DNA from: Podaxis mareebaensis
Lineage: Eukaryota; Basidiomycota; Agaricomycetes; Agaricales; Agaricaceae
NCBI GenBank assembly: GCA_018524725.1
Contig: JAEUWP010000335.1
Span: 186,001-250,000, forward strand
Length of the DNA: 64,000 nucleotides
Direction of reading: 5' to 3'
Shown: positions 46,749 to 59,589 of the stretch, one piece after another
Position numbering within the stretch: the first letter of the stretch is position 1
Layout of the letters: each line of letters begins with the position of its first letter
The notes under the pieces: generated by a model
Seen by the model: the letters and a program-made list of their open reading frames with translations, nothing else
The model's database searches: none
What the model was told of the DNA's origin: nothing
Position numbers and translations under genes: made by a program

Positions 46749-48610
46749 ATGCTCTCAGCGCCTGCTGTCGATTTCAACTTTGATGACGATGATTGGTCGT
46801 TCCCGTGTACCCCGAAGCTTTATCGGGCTGCCAGTGTTGGCAGCTGGGGCGTAACCTCCATCGGTCGCGGTTTTGATTGGACCGAACACGACGACCGTCG
46901 GACAGACAGCTCCGAGCGTACCCAGGAGAAGAAGCCCGAGCCAATATCCCAGAACCCGCCCATTTCAGAGTCCGGTTCCACGGCTAAAACAGAAAGCACT
47001 CCACATGAACGCAAGCACAATCACAGTTCTGTTCCTAGACCCCTGTTCCCCAGCCTTTCATTGTCACCACCGCCCCTACCACCGAAAATGTCCTCTCCTC
47101 TCATTCCACAAGACACTCTTTTGTCTCGCCCCTTACCTCGCGCGCCTTCTCCTTCCGAGTCTGTCGGCTCCTTCCGTCCACCATCCCGCTCCTCCTCCTC
47201 TCCCCGTCCACGCCGTCGTTCATCGCAACAAAGGGTATCTCTCATCGCTGGCCGAGTATCTATCGCACCCATAGAACCCCCATCGCCCCCGCCAATGCTC
47301 CCTCATAGCTTAACGCGCTCAGGTAGTACTGGGAGTCTTCTCAGCGTATCAGCAAGTACTCGTGCACCCTCTCCTTCAGAAGATCGGTCGTTCCTTGGTG
47401 GAAGGAGTATATCAGAATTTCTCATAGAAGGTGAAATTGGAAGAGGGGCATATGGTCTTGTGAAGCGGGCAAGAGAGATTTATGCTGATGGCTCGTTCGG
47501 AGTAAGCCTTATCGTCCTCGCCCTGCGCGTTAATTCCCTGAAACTATGTCATGGTAGCCACCTATAGTCATCAAACAAGTCATCAAATCTCGAATCCTGG
47601 CCGATTGCTGGAAGAAGCATCCTGTGCACGGAACGATACCCATCGAAATTTATGTTATGTCCGCTATCTCCAATACTTCGTATGTGCTGCCCCCTCGTCG
47701 GCCATGGGATCCTTCGAGATTTCAATCCAAGGAGCCCGGTGAGACAGCTGATAATAATGAAGACGACTGGTATGAAGGCAAAGTTGTCAAAGGCCATCCT
47801 AATATCTGTCCGCTTCTCGATTTTTTCGAGGATAGCCACTATTACTATTTGATCCTTCCTTCATCAACACCAGAGCAACCCCCAAACGAAACTCCCGCTC
47901 CTTCTGATCTTTTCGATCTCGTTGAATCCTTCCCTCACGGATTGCCTCCAAGCTCAATACGGACGTACCTCGGTCAGATTGCAGACGCGTTGGCTTTCTT
48001 GCACTCCCGTGGAATTGGTGGGTGCCTATTCCACTCTCAAGTCTGCCTGCTAATTATATATTAGTGCATCGGGACGTTAAGGACGAAAACGTCGTGCTTG
48101 GACCTAATGGAAAATGCATTCTAATTGACTTCGGGAGCTCAGGGCTGGTTAAGAAGGGTGGCTGGGATACGTTTAGTGGAACGCAAGTTGATTTTTCTAC
48201 CTAACTGTACATGCTAACTTAACCTAGCACTTTATAGACTCGACTACGCCGGTCCCGAGATCTTACGTGGTGAACGATACTATGGCAAAGAACAAGATGT
48301 TTGGGCATTTGGAGTGGTGGCATATGTTCTCCTTGTTGGAGAGTGTCCGTTTATGACTATGGCAGAAGCACAGGACGGGCTCGAATCTCCCTTCGCAAAT
48401 GCATCCATCGCCTTGGACGAGAGATGTGCTGATGGCAAGGAGAGGGAAGGGGAAGAGGAAGATGGCGGTGGTGCTCTTGGAGATGCCGCAGTACTGGTCC
48501 GCGCGTGCCTCCAGGTTGATGTCGCGGCACGGCCAACGTTTGAGAAAATCCTACAATGTCGCTTCCTATCCGGAAACGGAGGATGGGGCATGGAAGATCT
48601 TAACGACTGA
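46749..48610 (+). CDS. Ser/Thr protein kinase, PAS-kinase (Psk1)-like kinase domain
   Basis: The start at 46749 reads MLSAPAVDFNFDDDDWSFPC. About 220 residues of Ser/Pro/Arg-rich, disordered N terminus precede the kinase domain, EFLIEGEIGRGAYGLVKRAR (glycine loop) and PIVIKQVIKSRILADCWKKH. The rest gives HPNICPLLDFFEDSHYYYLI, a long acidic insert, VHRDVKDENVVLGPNGKCIL (catalytic loop HRD..KDEN), DFGSSG (a DFG motif), DYAGPEILRGERYYGKEQDV and WAFGVVAYVLLVGECPF. The stop is at 48610. The HRDVKDEN loop and the DFGSSG-type activation segment are those of PAS kinase, but I see no PAS domain. All key catalytic residues are present. About five exons; the acidic C-lobe insert is unusual. Confidence 0.78.
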
Positions 48611-49017
48611 TTTCGATGATTGTATCGGCTGTCGCGCTGAAGCAGCCATATACGATCGCCTAAAAACGAGGCACTACGCAACTCCCATCGACTTGTTATC
48701 GATGGCATGGTACCAGTTACGCGCATGCATGTTCAAACCCACTCTTCGCTATCTATTTCTGTACAATATCGACCACTTGTTGCTGTCTTATTAGCCATTG
48801 CCCTCGTCCTTACCGTATCCCTGATTACCGATTGTCACACGATCACAATCATTGATTCGGTGCTACCCACCCTGCCGCCGATATCAATTTGTAGAGTATG
48901 AATGAAGATCCTGTACTATACACATCCCACCTCTCAAGCAAGTAATCCGTTTCACTCTGCATAATTAAAAAAAAATTCTCGTGATCGCCAAGCATAGTAA
49001 GCCATCTCGACAGTGGC

Positions 49018-49061
49018 AACCGAGCCACACGAGCGGCCAGGCCGGCGCCGGTGGCTCGGTT
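49018..49061. repeat. Perfect 11-base inverted repeat upstream of EF-1alpha
   Basis: The arms AACCGAGCCAC (49018-49028) and GTGGCTCGGTT (49051-49061) are exact reverse complements around a 22-base GC-rich loop. It lies about 360-400 bases upstream of the start codon, outside any coding exon I can define. Confidence 0.75.
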
Positions 49062-49249
49062 AGGGCGGAGGGGAGTCAAGATCAGTGTGATCACGCTGCA
49101 GTTTTATCAGCCATCAGATCCATCTATCGATAAAAAAATTTGCCCGTTCCAGTATAACTAGGACAAACATCTGCAAGATTTCTCCTCCACTCTCCCTTTC
49201 TCTAACCATCATCTTCCCTCTCTTCTTCTCTTCGTCTCCACGCACCTAA

Positions 49250-49410
49250 GTAAGTCATTGTCGCCTTCATTATCGTCCTCGATGGGCCATAGCGCCTCAT
49301 GTTCACGATGATCAGTGGATCTAATCGCATCAATTGCGATGAACGTCCCCTGAGCCTGTCTCCTTTCTCTCCTCCCGTACGGGCTGCAGTACTAACTTCT
49401 GCTTCCTCAG
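49250..49410 (+). other. 5' leader intron of EF-1alpha
   Basis: The donor (CTAA/GTAAGT at 49250) and acceptor (CCTCAG at 49405-49410) flank 161 bases, ending 12 bases before the ATG. This matches the position and size class of the leader intron usual in fungal EF-1alpha genes. Confidence 0.7.
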
Positions 49411-49422
49411 AAAAACTTCAAA

Positions 49423-51256
<1,834 letters not shown>

Positions 51257-51590
51257 ACTAGAGTCGAACCCTGCATATTTTCTCCTCTCTTCACTCTTGT
51301 TTCTCTTTTCTTATTTCTTCATTGGTACTCACGTTGCTACGCTCTGCTTTCACGACATCATCTGTATATTTCATAACGAAGCTGGCGGCGGAACTACCTC
51401 GTCGCATGTCCATTGATGTATCAAAATTGCAAAGAATCGCCGCCCCGCGTCATGTAGTACACTTAGCTGTTGTGTTTATATAAGATAAGGCGTATTGCGA
51501 CCAGAGTGTTTGCAGCGGAGACCGTCCAAGGTTTGAAGACCAGTGACTTTAAAGTATTCTGAGAAATACAGTCAAGTACTCGGAGGCGCT
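51257..51590. other. Convergent intergenic spacer
   Basis: About 330 bases between the convergent EF-1alpha and hydrolase genes; nothing recognised apart from the two 3' ends. Confidence 0.45.
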
Positions 51591-53079
51591 TTAGCAGACA
51601 TGCTCTGGAGCGGTGCTATCAACTTGTCTTGGCCCCAGATCTCTCCCGGTCGTCCTTTCGAAGACCTCCATCATGAATCCGAAGAGGGTTCGTGTTAATG
51701 CGGCGTCCCATCTGCCCTTGGAGTGCTCGTCCCGGATGAACGCGTGCTGCGCCTGTACTTCCAAAAACTAATCTGGCGTTACTAGGCGCACCTACGGGAA
51801 CCACAACCCTATATCACTCACAGAGCTTACCACCCCTGCATCTTCGAGAGTTTTCCGTATGAGATCCCGGCCCTCCCGCGGAACGTGTGTGTCCTAGCCA
51901 ACATTCCATTAGATCAGGAATCTGTAGGACAAGTGATACTGCGTACTTGTTTTCCAAAGATCATCTTTATCGATCGCTGAGTGAATTGCAACCAAACAAC
52001 AAAGAGAAGACTTCAACGTGCCACGACTTCGCCTTTTCCAGTCAAGTCCCCATTGCGTACCCTAATGAGGGTGTCGTCGCTTTTTCCTTTACCGAGAGTC
52101 GCGCTGTGGATATCGGTTGCAAAGAAGCAAACAGATGCGAGGACCCTTCGATCAAAGGCAGCCTGGCGGTGGGGATGTCAACAATCGTCACTTTCCAGGA
52201 TACCTCACATACCCGGAAGGCCTGAGTGGTAAAAATGAGCATTTAGGTTGTATATCCAGACGAGGGGACGTACGAGGTGTCCACCCAGGCACATTCCAGT
52301 TGCTGAGAGGGATAATTAGACGTTTTGGGGGGCAAGGTAGGAATGCAAGAGCCGAACCAGCAATGCGTCCGTTACAGTTTGGCAGGCCAGTAAGCAGATC
52401 GATAGACAAGGTGGCATCCTTGTATGTCATGGGCAGGCTGTGCAATGTGGTTTCGCGCATCTTGACAGTGGACATACCTCATCATATGCGGCTACTTGTT
52501 TCTCGATCTACTCCAGAGATCGGTGAAAATGGACATTGAAAGGAAACGGTCTTGTACCTTGTAGTTATTTCCTCTGTCTGTGCCTGCAAGGAAGAGAGAT
52601 CCCAGGCTTAAGGGGAACTAGAAACGGCGAGGATAACCTCTCACACCTTCAGTATCGTATGGGATCGGCTCAGGACCCTCGAATTCATGATAGACGGAAG
52701 GACATGCTTGCGTATAGTTGGAACGGATATTCCTCTCTTCAGACATTTTGACACCTACCGACGACATGGCCTTGGCTGGCGATTTGTCCCGCAAATCGTT
52801 CGACGGGACCAGTTACCTGGTAGATTTCACTTCAGGGGTAATTAGCTTCGTGAACGCGGTCGCGTGGTACAACGGCATTATCTCACCTGAACACGACAAC
52901 TCCTAGACAAGAAGGTACGAGAACTCAGAACTGAAGCAGATTCGTCCAAGATAAGTGGCATCACCTGGGAATTTAGCCTGGGGGTAATTGGGCAGATTGG
53001 GCGAGATCACAAAAATTCTGATCGGCCGTCCACCGTCGAGTTTCGAGGGAATATCATAGTGCGTCTTGGTGATCAGCAT
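51591..53079 (-). CDS. Dienelactone hydrolase family protein
   Basis: Alpha/beta hydrolase with a Cys nucleophile, related to carboxymethylenebutenolidase. The start at 53079 reads MLITKTHYDIPSKLDGG, then RIFVISPNLPNYPQAKFPG, EIYQVTGPVERFAGQIASQG, YDTEGVRGYP and ATLSIDLLTGLPNCNGRI. Two introns around 52300-52400 join to TGMCLGGHL, with the nucleophile Cys, and AFRAAFDRRVLASVCFFATD. MIFGKQ and THVPREGRDLIRKTLEDAG supply the Asp region, and QAQHAFIRDEHSKGRWDAAL the catalytic His. The stop is at 51591. Reading without introns gives a false in-frame stop near 52230. About nine exons; the enzyme appears intact. The substrate is unknown. Confidence 0.85.
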
Positions 53080-53359
53080 AGTATGCCACCGGTGTATCTG
53101 ACAATGGAAATATGTTGAATGCTGTTCTGTGCTGGCGATAGGCACTGGAGTGATAGTGACAGATCAGTACTTCAGTGATCGGCTATGAGCCTGATGAGGC
53201 CCGACGAACGTTCGTTATGACATATGACGGTGTCTTGATGGAAAGTAGTCTTCCCTTCTCGTTTTCGGCTCCTCCTCGAAAACAACGACCATCCAATCGT
53301 GATTTTTCGCTTTCGCGAACCCAACCCCCCCAAGGCGTATTCCAAAAAGTCGCTACGCT

Positions 53360-54212
53360 ATGGACGACAAGACGGCGCGTATTCGACCCGTCACAGCTTC
53401 GGACAAGAAGCTCCTAATGTTCATCGTCGGAAAAGCCAACCTCGAAAGTCTTGCTGTTGCGAACAGGCAAGGTGCGGCGTCGCTGCTTTCTCCCTTTGCA
53501 GTGGCCTTGAACTCATTTCGGCCGTTGAAGCATATACCCACCCTCTCATTCTTGGAGTTTGGACGCTGCTCTCCTTGGCTTTCGTCCATGTAATGGATTG
53601 GTGGCCATCAAGTCATCCCGGTCTCTTGGGAATCCTAGGTTACCTCAAGCCCCTTCCTGCCTTTGCATCAATGGCTGTCCCAATAATGGTTTCAATTGAC
53701 TGGTAATCCTAGTCACACGGTCGTACGGGCGCGGAGCTGACGGAATCCACTACTGCAGGAGTAATCGCCCTCATTTCGAGAAACGCACCCAGGAGGCAAT
53801 CAAACGGGAGGACTTGCATAGTCCGGCCACGTATTACGGCCAGTCACCCGCATCTGGTTTTTGGATTCTGGAATACGGAGACAAATTCATTGGTCTTATT
53901 GCTCTGGATGCCAATGACGCGAGAAGGACACAAAAAGCAATCATTAGACATTTCTACGTGGAAGAGCCATACCGGAAAACAAACATTCAGGATGACCTGC
54001 TGAATCACGCCGTTAAAACTGCCTTGGACAAAAGTCGCGCGATAGAGTCCATTGAAGGAGTGGATGGGTGTGCTCTCACTCCATACATTCACGACAGCTA
54101 CCAGCGGGCAGGGTTTCACCGCTCACAGAATTTCCAGTCAGTTGGTATCCTAGGACGATGGAAGTACCATACAGTTACATTGCAGAGAGAGGATCGGAAG
54201 AGTGGCAGTTAA
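53360..54212 (+). CDS. GNAT-type acetyltransferase-like protein with hydrophobic segment
   Basis: Three exons (53360-53471, 53531-53702, 53759-54212) total 738 bases, 245 residues. The N terminus (MDDKTARIRPVTASDKKLLM) resembles the start of GNAT acetyltransferases. The middle has a strongly hydrophobic run (AYTHPLILGVWTLLSLAFVH and GYLKPLPAFASMAVPIM), giving one or two membrane segments inserted in the fold. The C-terminal half has GFWILEYGDKFIGLIALD, IIRHFYVEEPYRKTNIQDDL and ALTPYIHDSYQRAGFHRSQN, the usual cofactor-binding and last strands. Basidiomycete relatives share this hydrophobic insertion. The substrate is not predictable. It is divergent from the hydrolase, 280 bases away. Confidence 0.72.
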
Positions 54213-54275
54213 TTGTATCTTCGCCTGATATAGTAGTACTCTGCTTCTGCATCTAAACGTCATAGGCAGATTTTA

Positions 54276-55556
54276 ATGATCACAATGTTGCTTCCACTGC
54301 TACTCAGTGAACCTCGACCAGGTCAACCCTTCGTGTTCGTCCAGTCGACAGCAGCTCAATCCATATTCCCCTTCCTTCGTGCCCTATGCAATCGACCCGG
54401 AACACACAGTACTGTCCACACTTTTCTCTATGCACCGTCTTCCCTCGTAGACCAAAACACCTCAGCAAGTAGAGTCTATGACTGGAGTGCAGAAGTTCCG
54501 GGATATGGTCGCCCGCTGGATCCCAAAATTGAATTACTGTCGACGGTGAAGAACGGTTCGTTTAGTTTGGATTCGGATTATCGCGTACGCTTTCATGCTA
54601 ACCCGACCGGCCTCCAGCTCCCAGAGATAAAAATCTGAATATTGTTATCGATTCCTTGGAAACGCTGTCGGAAAACCTCGCCTCGCCAGTAGAAACATAT
54701 GAACTTCTTCATGATATACTGCAGCTCGTCAAAAACCATCCTCGTTCGTTTCTCCTGTCCTCGACGCGGTTGTCCCTTCTGATAAATTTCGCCACTTTCT
54801 CCAGGCCCCTCCCAGCTGATCGTACACTCTGTCAAACCAAGCGAAACCGCCCCCTTCCTCCTCCAAACCGACTTCTCGTCCTCCCTGATTCATTTGACTG
54901 CGCACCCAACATCACTGTTTCACTACCTCTCGAAGGAATTTTTGATATCACCTCCACCTGTGACCGCCGATATCAAATTCTGGAGCATTTTCATACCCTT
55001 CAGCGAACGAACGCACGAAGTTGAACGTTTATCTTTTGGACCCAGTGGCGAAGGAAGTGGAAGTGGCAGTGAATTCGTCATCGAAATCCTCGCTCGAGGT
55101 ATCAATAATCACTCGAGAAAACGGGGTACTGAGAGGGTGCTGGAAGGATGGGATTCGAACAAGAACCTCCCTTGTTCTATCTCCGACTTGCAGGACCTCA
55201 AGCTACTCTTCTCACAAAAACCTGTGACTGAGGTGATCGCATTTCACGATATACTATTCACCGGATTGCTAACGTCGCTCGACAGGCTGCGCCAGATCCA
55301 ACACAAAACTTATCTTTCAACCTAAGCCTGAGCGAATCTCAGCAGCAGTCACGGGCGCAAGTCCCACTTCCATATGCCCATGAAGGTCAGTCGTTCAAAA
55401 TCACGAGGTGGCTCAATTACATCTAAACAGGGTATACAGGCCAACGGACGAGCACTGGTCCTACTAACACTGGAACGATCTTCTATGATCCTGACTCCGC
55501 GGACGACATTGATGATGATGACCCTGACGACGACTTGGATATATGATAACTGAATC
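54276..55556 (+). CDS. ELP5: Elongator complex subunit Elp5
   Basis: Elp5 forms the RecA-like Elp4/5/6 ring of Elongator, which is needed for wobble-uridine modification in tRNA. The start at 54276 (or 54285) reads MITMLLPLLLSEPRPGQPFV, then FPFLRALCNRPGTHSTVHTF, VYDWSAEVPGYGRP, and after introns NIVIDSLETLSENLASPVET, LHDILQLVKNHP, HSVKPSETAPFLLQTDFSSS and LIHLTAHPTSLFHYLSKEFL. The central part has FWSIFIPFSERTHEVERLSF and VLEGWDSNKNLPCSISDLQD. The C terminus is NLSFNLSLSESQQQSRAQVP, GTIFYDPDSADDIDDDDPDD and a stop at 55556, the acidic tail of fungal Elp5. About six exons. It ends 18 bases from the stop of the opposite gene. Confidence 0.85.
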
Positions 55557-55574
55557 TTGTTCATTGCCTTCGTA

Positions 55575-57460
55575 TTAAAAGCTGATGTGAGAGAGGAAGG
55601 TCCGGCGTTGCTTGTTCTTCGGTCTCTCGGGGGTTACAGGAGAAGACCGGCGGCTGTCGTTTGAGGTTTTCTGTAGCAGTTGTGCATCCTGAATGATATT
55701 GGTTGGCATGAGCACCTGCCGTGGCTGGAGCGGCGAGGGACGGCTGGCTAAAAGTCTGCTGGACGTCAGTCGCACTGTCGAATGGTGTCGAGCCCTGGTA
55801 TTGTAGGGTTTGGATGGTGGGTCCCTTGGTCCTGCTTCATCTTGATGATAGATATCATTTTGAGCGCAATGCTTTCCTGGACGAGCAAAAGTACTTGACG
55901 ATAACTGTGGAAACAACGTCAATGTACATCCCACTGTGAGATAACGTGCAACATACACATGGTGGCGTGGGGCGCATTGACCTCACTGAGTTAGCATATG
56001 CGTTACTTCTTGTGGCCGAGGGTTTATGATTGTCATAATGAGGCAGAACAGGCCTCACTATTTCTTCTTGGGGCTTCGTCGTTTCAACATCCCTAGCCTT
56101 CAATTTCGTGAGTACCGAGTGCAGTTTCTTCCGTATTCGTTTGACAGCATGCAAGAAATACACTCGTCGCCGAAGGCCGACAGAAGAAGCAATATTGTTG
56201 CACACAGGGTCGAGAGAGGAGACTTCCAGGTTCTTGACTGGATATGGGCTAGGGTGTGCAGAAGCACTGCTCTCTACGACGGAGGTTTCGAGACCTAAAG
56301 TAAATGCACCACCGTTCAAATTGAACGCACGATCCAAGACATCATTCGCATATCGCCTAGTGCTCAACTCTTCTTGTTCAAGCTGACCGCCGCTCAAAAT
56401 TCCCCAGTCCTTCAGCTCGTGCACAGAAGTCTGGCTCGGGGCCCTACGTTCAGGGTCTGGCGCCGTCAAACCCGAAGACGTCCGCACTGGCTGCGGAAAC
56501 GAAGAGTCTTCGGAGCAAGTCGATGTGGGAGACAAGAAAAGTGTCCAGGAATTGCGGCCATCGGGTTGGGGAAACTGCAAGATTTCGACGGCGGGCTCCA
56601 GCGAGTTGAGCGCCGATAAAAACCCGCTCTGTCGAAACTGAATTGAAGAAGACGGCGGCTCGATGTCGAGACATTCATGTTGGAAGGAGAAGGTATGCGT
56701 CTCGTTGAGATATGATTGGGAAGGAAGCCCGCTGTTGGACGCCTTAAATTCTTCACGGCTGATCTGGAACTTTTCCTTCAGTGAAGAGAGCGAGGCGAGG
56801 TCCGGAATTTCTGGGAGTGACAGGAATGTTTGATCCGCTTCTACTACCTCCGGTAGGTCATAGTCGTGAACTCCTCGTCTAGGGAATTGGCATTGGGTAT
56901 TGGTTTCCTGATTTCGTAATGGCTTGGTTTTATCGTTCTGCCTGAGCTTCGCAAGCTTGTTTGGCGAGAGAGAGAATATTAGAGGAGTAATGCCCGTGTA
57001 TGCGCTCGAAAGCGATGTATTCTGGGAGGCGAGCTGCTTAGAGAGCATACATTCACAGCAATCATTTCATTAGAACCTACCGCTGGAGAAGACTGTAAGC
57101 TGGGGCTGCCGGACTAAATTAGATACATCAGTTCAGCACGCGTCTACAGGTAATGACACTGACGGTAAAGTTGGTTGGCGTATTGTCTGAGGTGGATGGT
57201 GTTGGGAGAACGGTCCGAGAATTCAGGTTGGGATTTCGGGTTTGTTCGGTTGGCGGCTCCCTGCGAAAGTTACAGCATGAATAACTAACACATTGAGTAG
57301 CAACTTTGCGGTAATGTGGGTCGGGTGTATGCTGGCGGGAGCGTAGATAATGCGGCTCGCCAGGGCTACCCCCCTGTCTCTGCAGATGCGACGTCGGACT
57401 CGGACTGGGTGGCCATGCCCCTGGGACAAAGGGGGATGGACTGGACGGTGAGGCAAACAT
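55575..57460 (-). CDS. Conserved basidiomycete protein of unknown function
   Basis: I do not recognise a function. The start at 57460 (MFASPSSPSPFVPGAWPPSP) is the first true ATG; upstream codons in frame lack one. The N-terminal exons are Pro/Ser-rich. A large exon from about 57030 to 55980 encodes acidic/polar sequence with EVVEADQTFLSLPEIPDLAS, SLKEKFQISREEFKASN and VEILQFPQPDGRNSWTLFLS. A Leu/Arg helix, GLRRRVYFLHAVKRIRKKLH followed by SVLTKLKARD, looks like a short amphipathic or coiled segment. The last exons end in the basic PKNKQRRTFLSH at 55575. No signal peptide or membrane helix. Three to five exons; the N-terminal exon joins are uncertain. Confidence 0.6.
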
Positions 57461-57661
57461 AGTTGGATTCAGAAGCAAAGTCTGCTCAGAAGTGGGCGAA
57501 ACCTGGACTTGAAGTTAAGATCGAGGTAAAGTATATATGCGCAACTCGTGACTTGGGTTTAGGTTGACGAATGAATGAATGCTATCATTAAGAACTAGTG
57601 ATTCACTTTTGTCAGACGCATCTAAGGATGAATACCTAGTCCGGCACATCCAGTCTAAAGT

Positions 57662-59268
57662 TTATAGAGTTCCCCTCACAGCAGCATCAACGCTTTGAGC
57701 AAAGTACTCGATATTGCTGCTGTTCAAGCCAGCCATGGAGATACGACCGTTGGAGGTCATATAGACGTGGGCCTTCTCGGCAAGAACCTTGGTCTGAGGA
57801 GCAGTCAAACCGGTGAAGCTAGTGTTTTATGGAAGTATTAGATTCGGTTGAATAGATTGTACGAACGAGCCTCTTACCTGAACATTCCGATCTGGCTCTT
57901 GATATGACCCCATTCACCAGGGGTCTTGAGGTCGTGAGTCAAAAGGTTGTAGAGCTTCTCGCGCATGCTGATGATCCTATCAGCCATACCCTTGACTTCG
58001 CCAGTCCATTGGGTATAGAGACCCTCATTGCCAAGGATGGCGTTGGCAATACGAGCACCGTGGCAAGGGGGGTTAGAGTACATGGGACGGATGATAATCT
58101 TGAGCTGAGAGTCGACACGAGCCTTCTCCTCAGGATCGGCGGTGGTCAAAGAAAAAGCGCCGACACGCTCGCCGTAGAGACCCATGTTCTTGGCGAACGA
58201 TTGAGCGACAGCAACTTGATGGCCTTCTTTAACGAATATGCGTACGGCATACGCGTCGCGGTCGGTCGAACCGGAGGCGAAGCCCTGGTAGGCCATGTCG
58301 AAGAAGGGGAAAAGCTTTCTCTCCTTGACAATGTTGGAGATGGTGACCCATTGCTCCTGAGTGGGGTCAATACCGGTGGGGTTGTGTGCACAGGCGTGCA
58401 AGAGGACAATCGAACCCTCAGGGGCAGCCTATCATATCCATAAATATCGCATCCAGAATAAGTAATGGAACCGCGTACTAGAAGATCGGCCTTGAGACCC
58501 TCAAAGTCGAGGCCGACCGTACTCTTGTCAAAGTAGCGATAGCCGCGAACTTCGAGACCAGAATCTTGGAACAAAGGAATGTGGTTACCCCAGGTGGGAG
58601 TAGGGAGGTAGATGACTTTGGAGTTAGGGTAGTGGCGGGCAAGGAATGCACCGCCAATGCGGAGGGCGCCGGTTCCCGAAATGGATTGAGTGACAGAGAT
58701 CTGGAGGGATGTCAACTTGGTTAGAAGACTGGGGAAGAGAGCGAGCACTACTCACAGCGCCTTGGTTCAAGGGAACACTTTCGGCGCCGTAGGCCAAACG
58801 AGCGGCACGCTGGGTGAACTCGGCAAGACCAGTAATAGGGAGGTATTCCTTGTCGGGCTTGGATGCATTGATAATTTCCTCTGCCTGTATTGCTGAGTGA
58901 ATACAGAACCTAGCGTTCCCATGGAATGTTACATACCCTCTGCACTGAAGGCAAGATGTAAGGTTTGCCACTCTCGTCTCGGTATGCGCCGACACCGAGG
59001 TTGATTTTGCGGGGGTCTTTGTCAGCTTTGAAGGCTTCGGTGACGCCTAAAAAAGAGAAGGGCAGTCAGCATTATGTGCGCTGACTCCAGAAGCGAAGTT
59101 GATTTGTTTTTTTGTGAAAGACAATGGCGAGGACGAAATAATATTGATAGACGTACCAAGAATTGGGTCGGGAGGGCCTGCGGGGACAGCGGACCAGGCA
59201 GAGAGGGAGCGGAAGGTGTTTTTGTTGAGGGTGGCGACGGAACGACGAGCAAGGGAAGAGGTGAGCAT
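57662..59268 (-). CDS. Mitochondrial aspartate aminotransferase
   Basis: PLP enzyme exchanging aspartate and oxaloacetate with glutamate and 2-oxoglutarate, part of the malate-aspartate shuttle. The start at 59268 reads [20 protein letters not shown], a mitochondrial presequence, then [110 protein letters not shown] and [20 protein letters not shown], with the PLP Lys in SFAKN. Next come [19 protein letters not shown] and, after an intron, the [20 protein letters not shown] block, ending at 57662. Six or seven exons, all motifs intact. It diverges from aspartyl-tRNA synthetase. Confidence 0.92.
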
Positions 59269-59589
59269 AGTTGAGGATATAGTATAAACAAGAAACGAGG
59301 GGAGATGAAAATGTAGGTATGGGGGATATAACAGTCCTGAAATTTGGAATGAACCAGCCGTCAACTCTGCTCACTCGGCCGCGAAACGCGGTGCCATTTC
59401 GGTACCACGCCCCGTCCGGCGGTTTGATCCGAGCTACATATGACTGCGCATGAGAGAACAATGTCCGTTTCAGGAAATGTATCCTGGGGACTGATCAACA
59501 CATCTACGCGAGATTATCAACGACGTCAGTCCTGACTCGTTGCAGAATCACCTTTATCAACTCAATTTCTGCAATTCTCTCCCCCAGCC
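59269..59589. promoter_or_regulatory. Divergent promoter of two aspartate-using genes
   Basis: 321 bases separate the start codons of aspartate aminotransferase and aspartyl-tRNA synthetase. No coding content; it contains pyrimidine runs on both strands near each start. Confidence 0.5.

Larger units (their letters stand above)
48611..49422. promoter_or_regulatory. EF-1alpha promoter and 5' leader
   Basis: About 810 bases upstream of EF-1alpha. The right part is the pyrimidine-rich leader (CTCTCCCTTTCTCT... from about 49190) typical of highly expressed translation genes, followed by the leader intron. The left part includes a GC-rich hairpin near 49018-49061. No other gene is seen. Confidence 0.6.

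Noticed and set aside
49250..49410. Possible box C/D element in the EF-1alpha leader intron
   Set aside because: The nearest C-like boxes are imperfect (ACGATGA, GCGATGA) and the flanks do not pair.
52220..52250. Apparent stop codon in the hydrolase near its nucleophile
   Set aside because: The stop lies inside a short intron with a GTATGT donor and CCAG acceptor; splicing restores AFRAAFDRRV after TGMCLGGHL.
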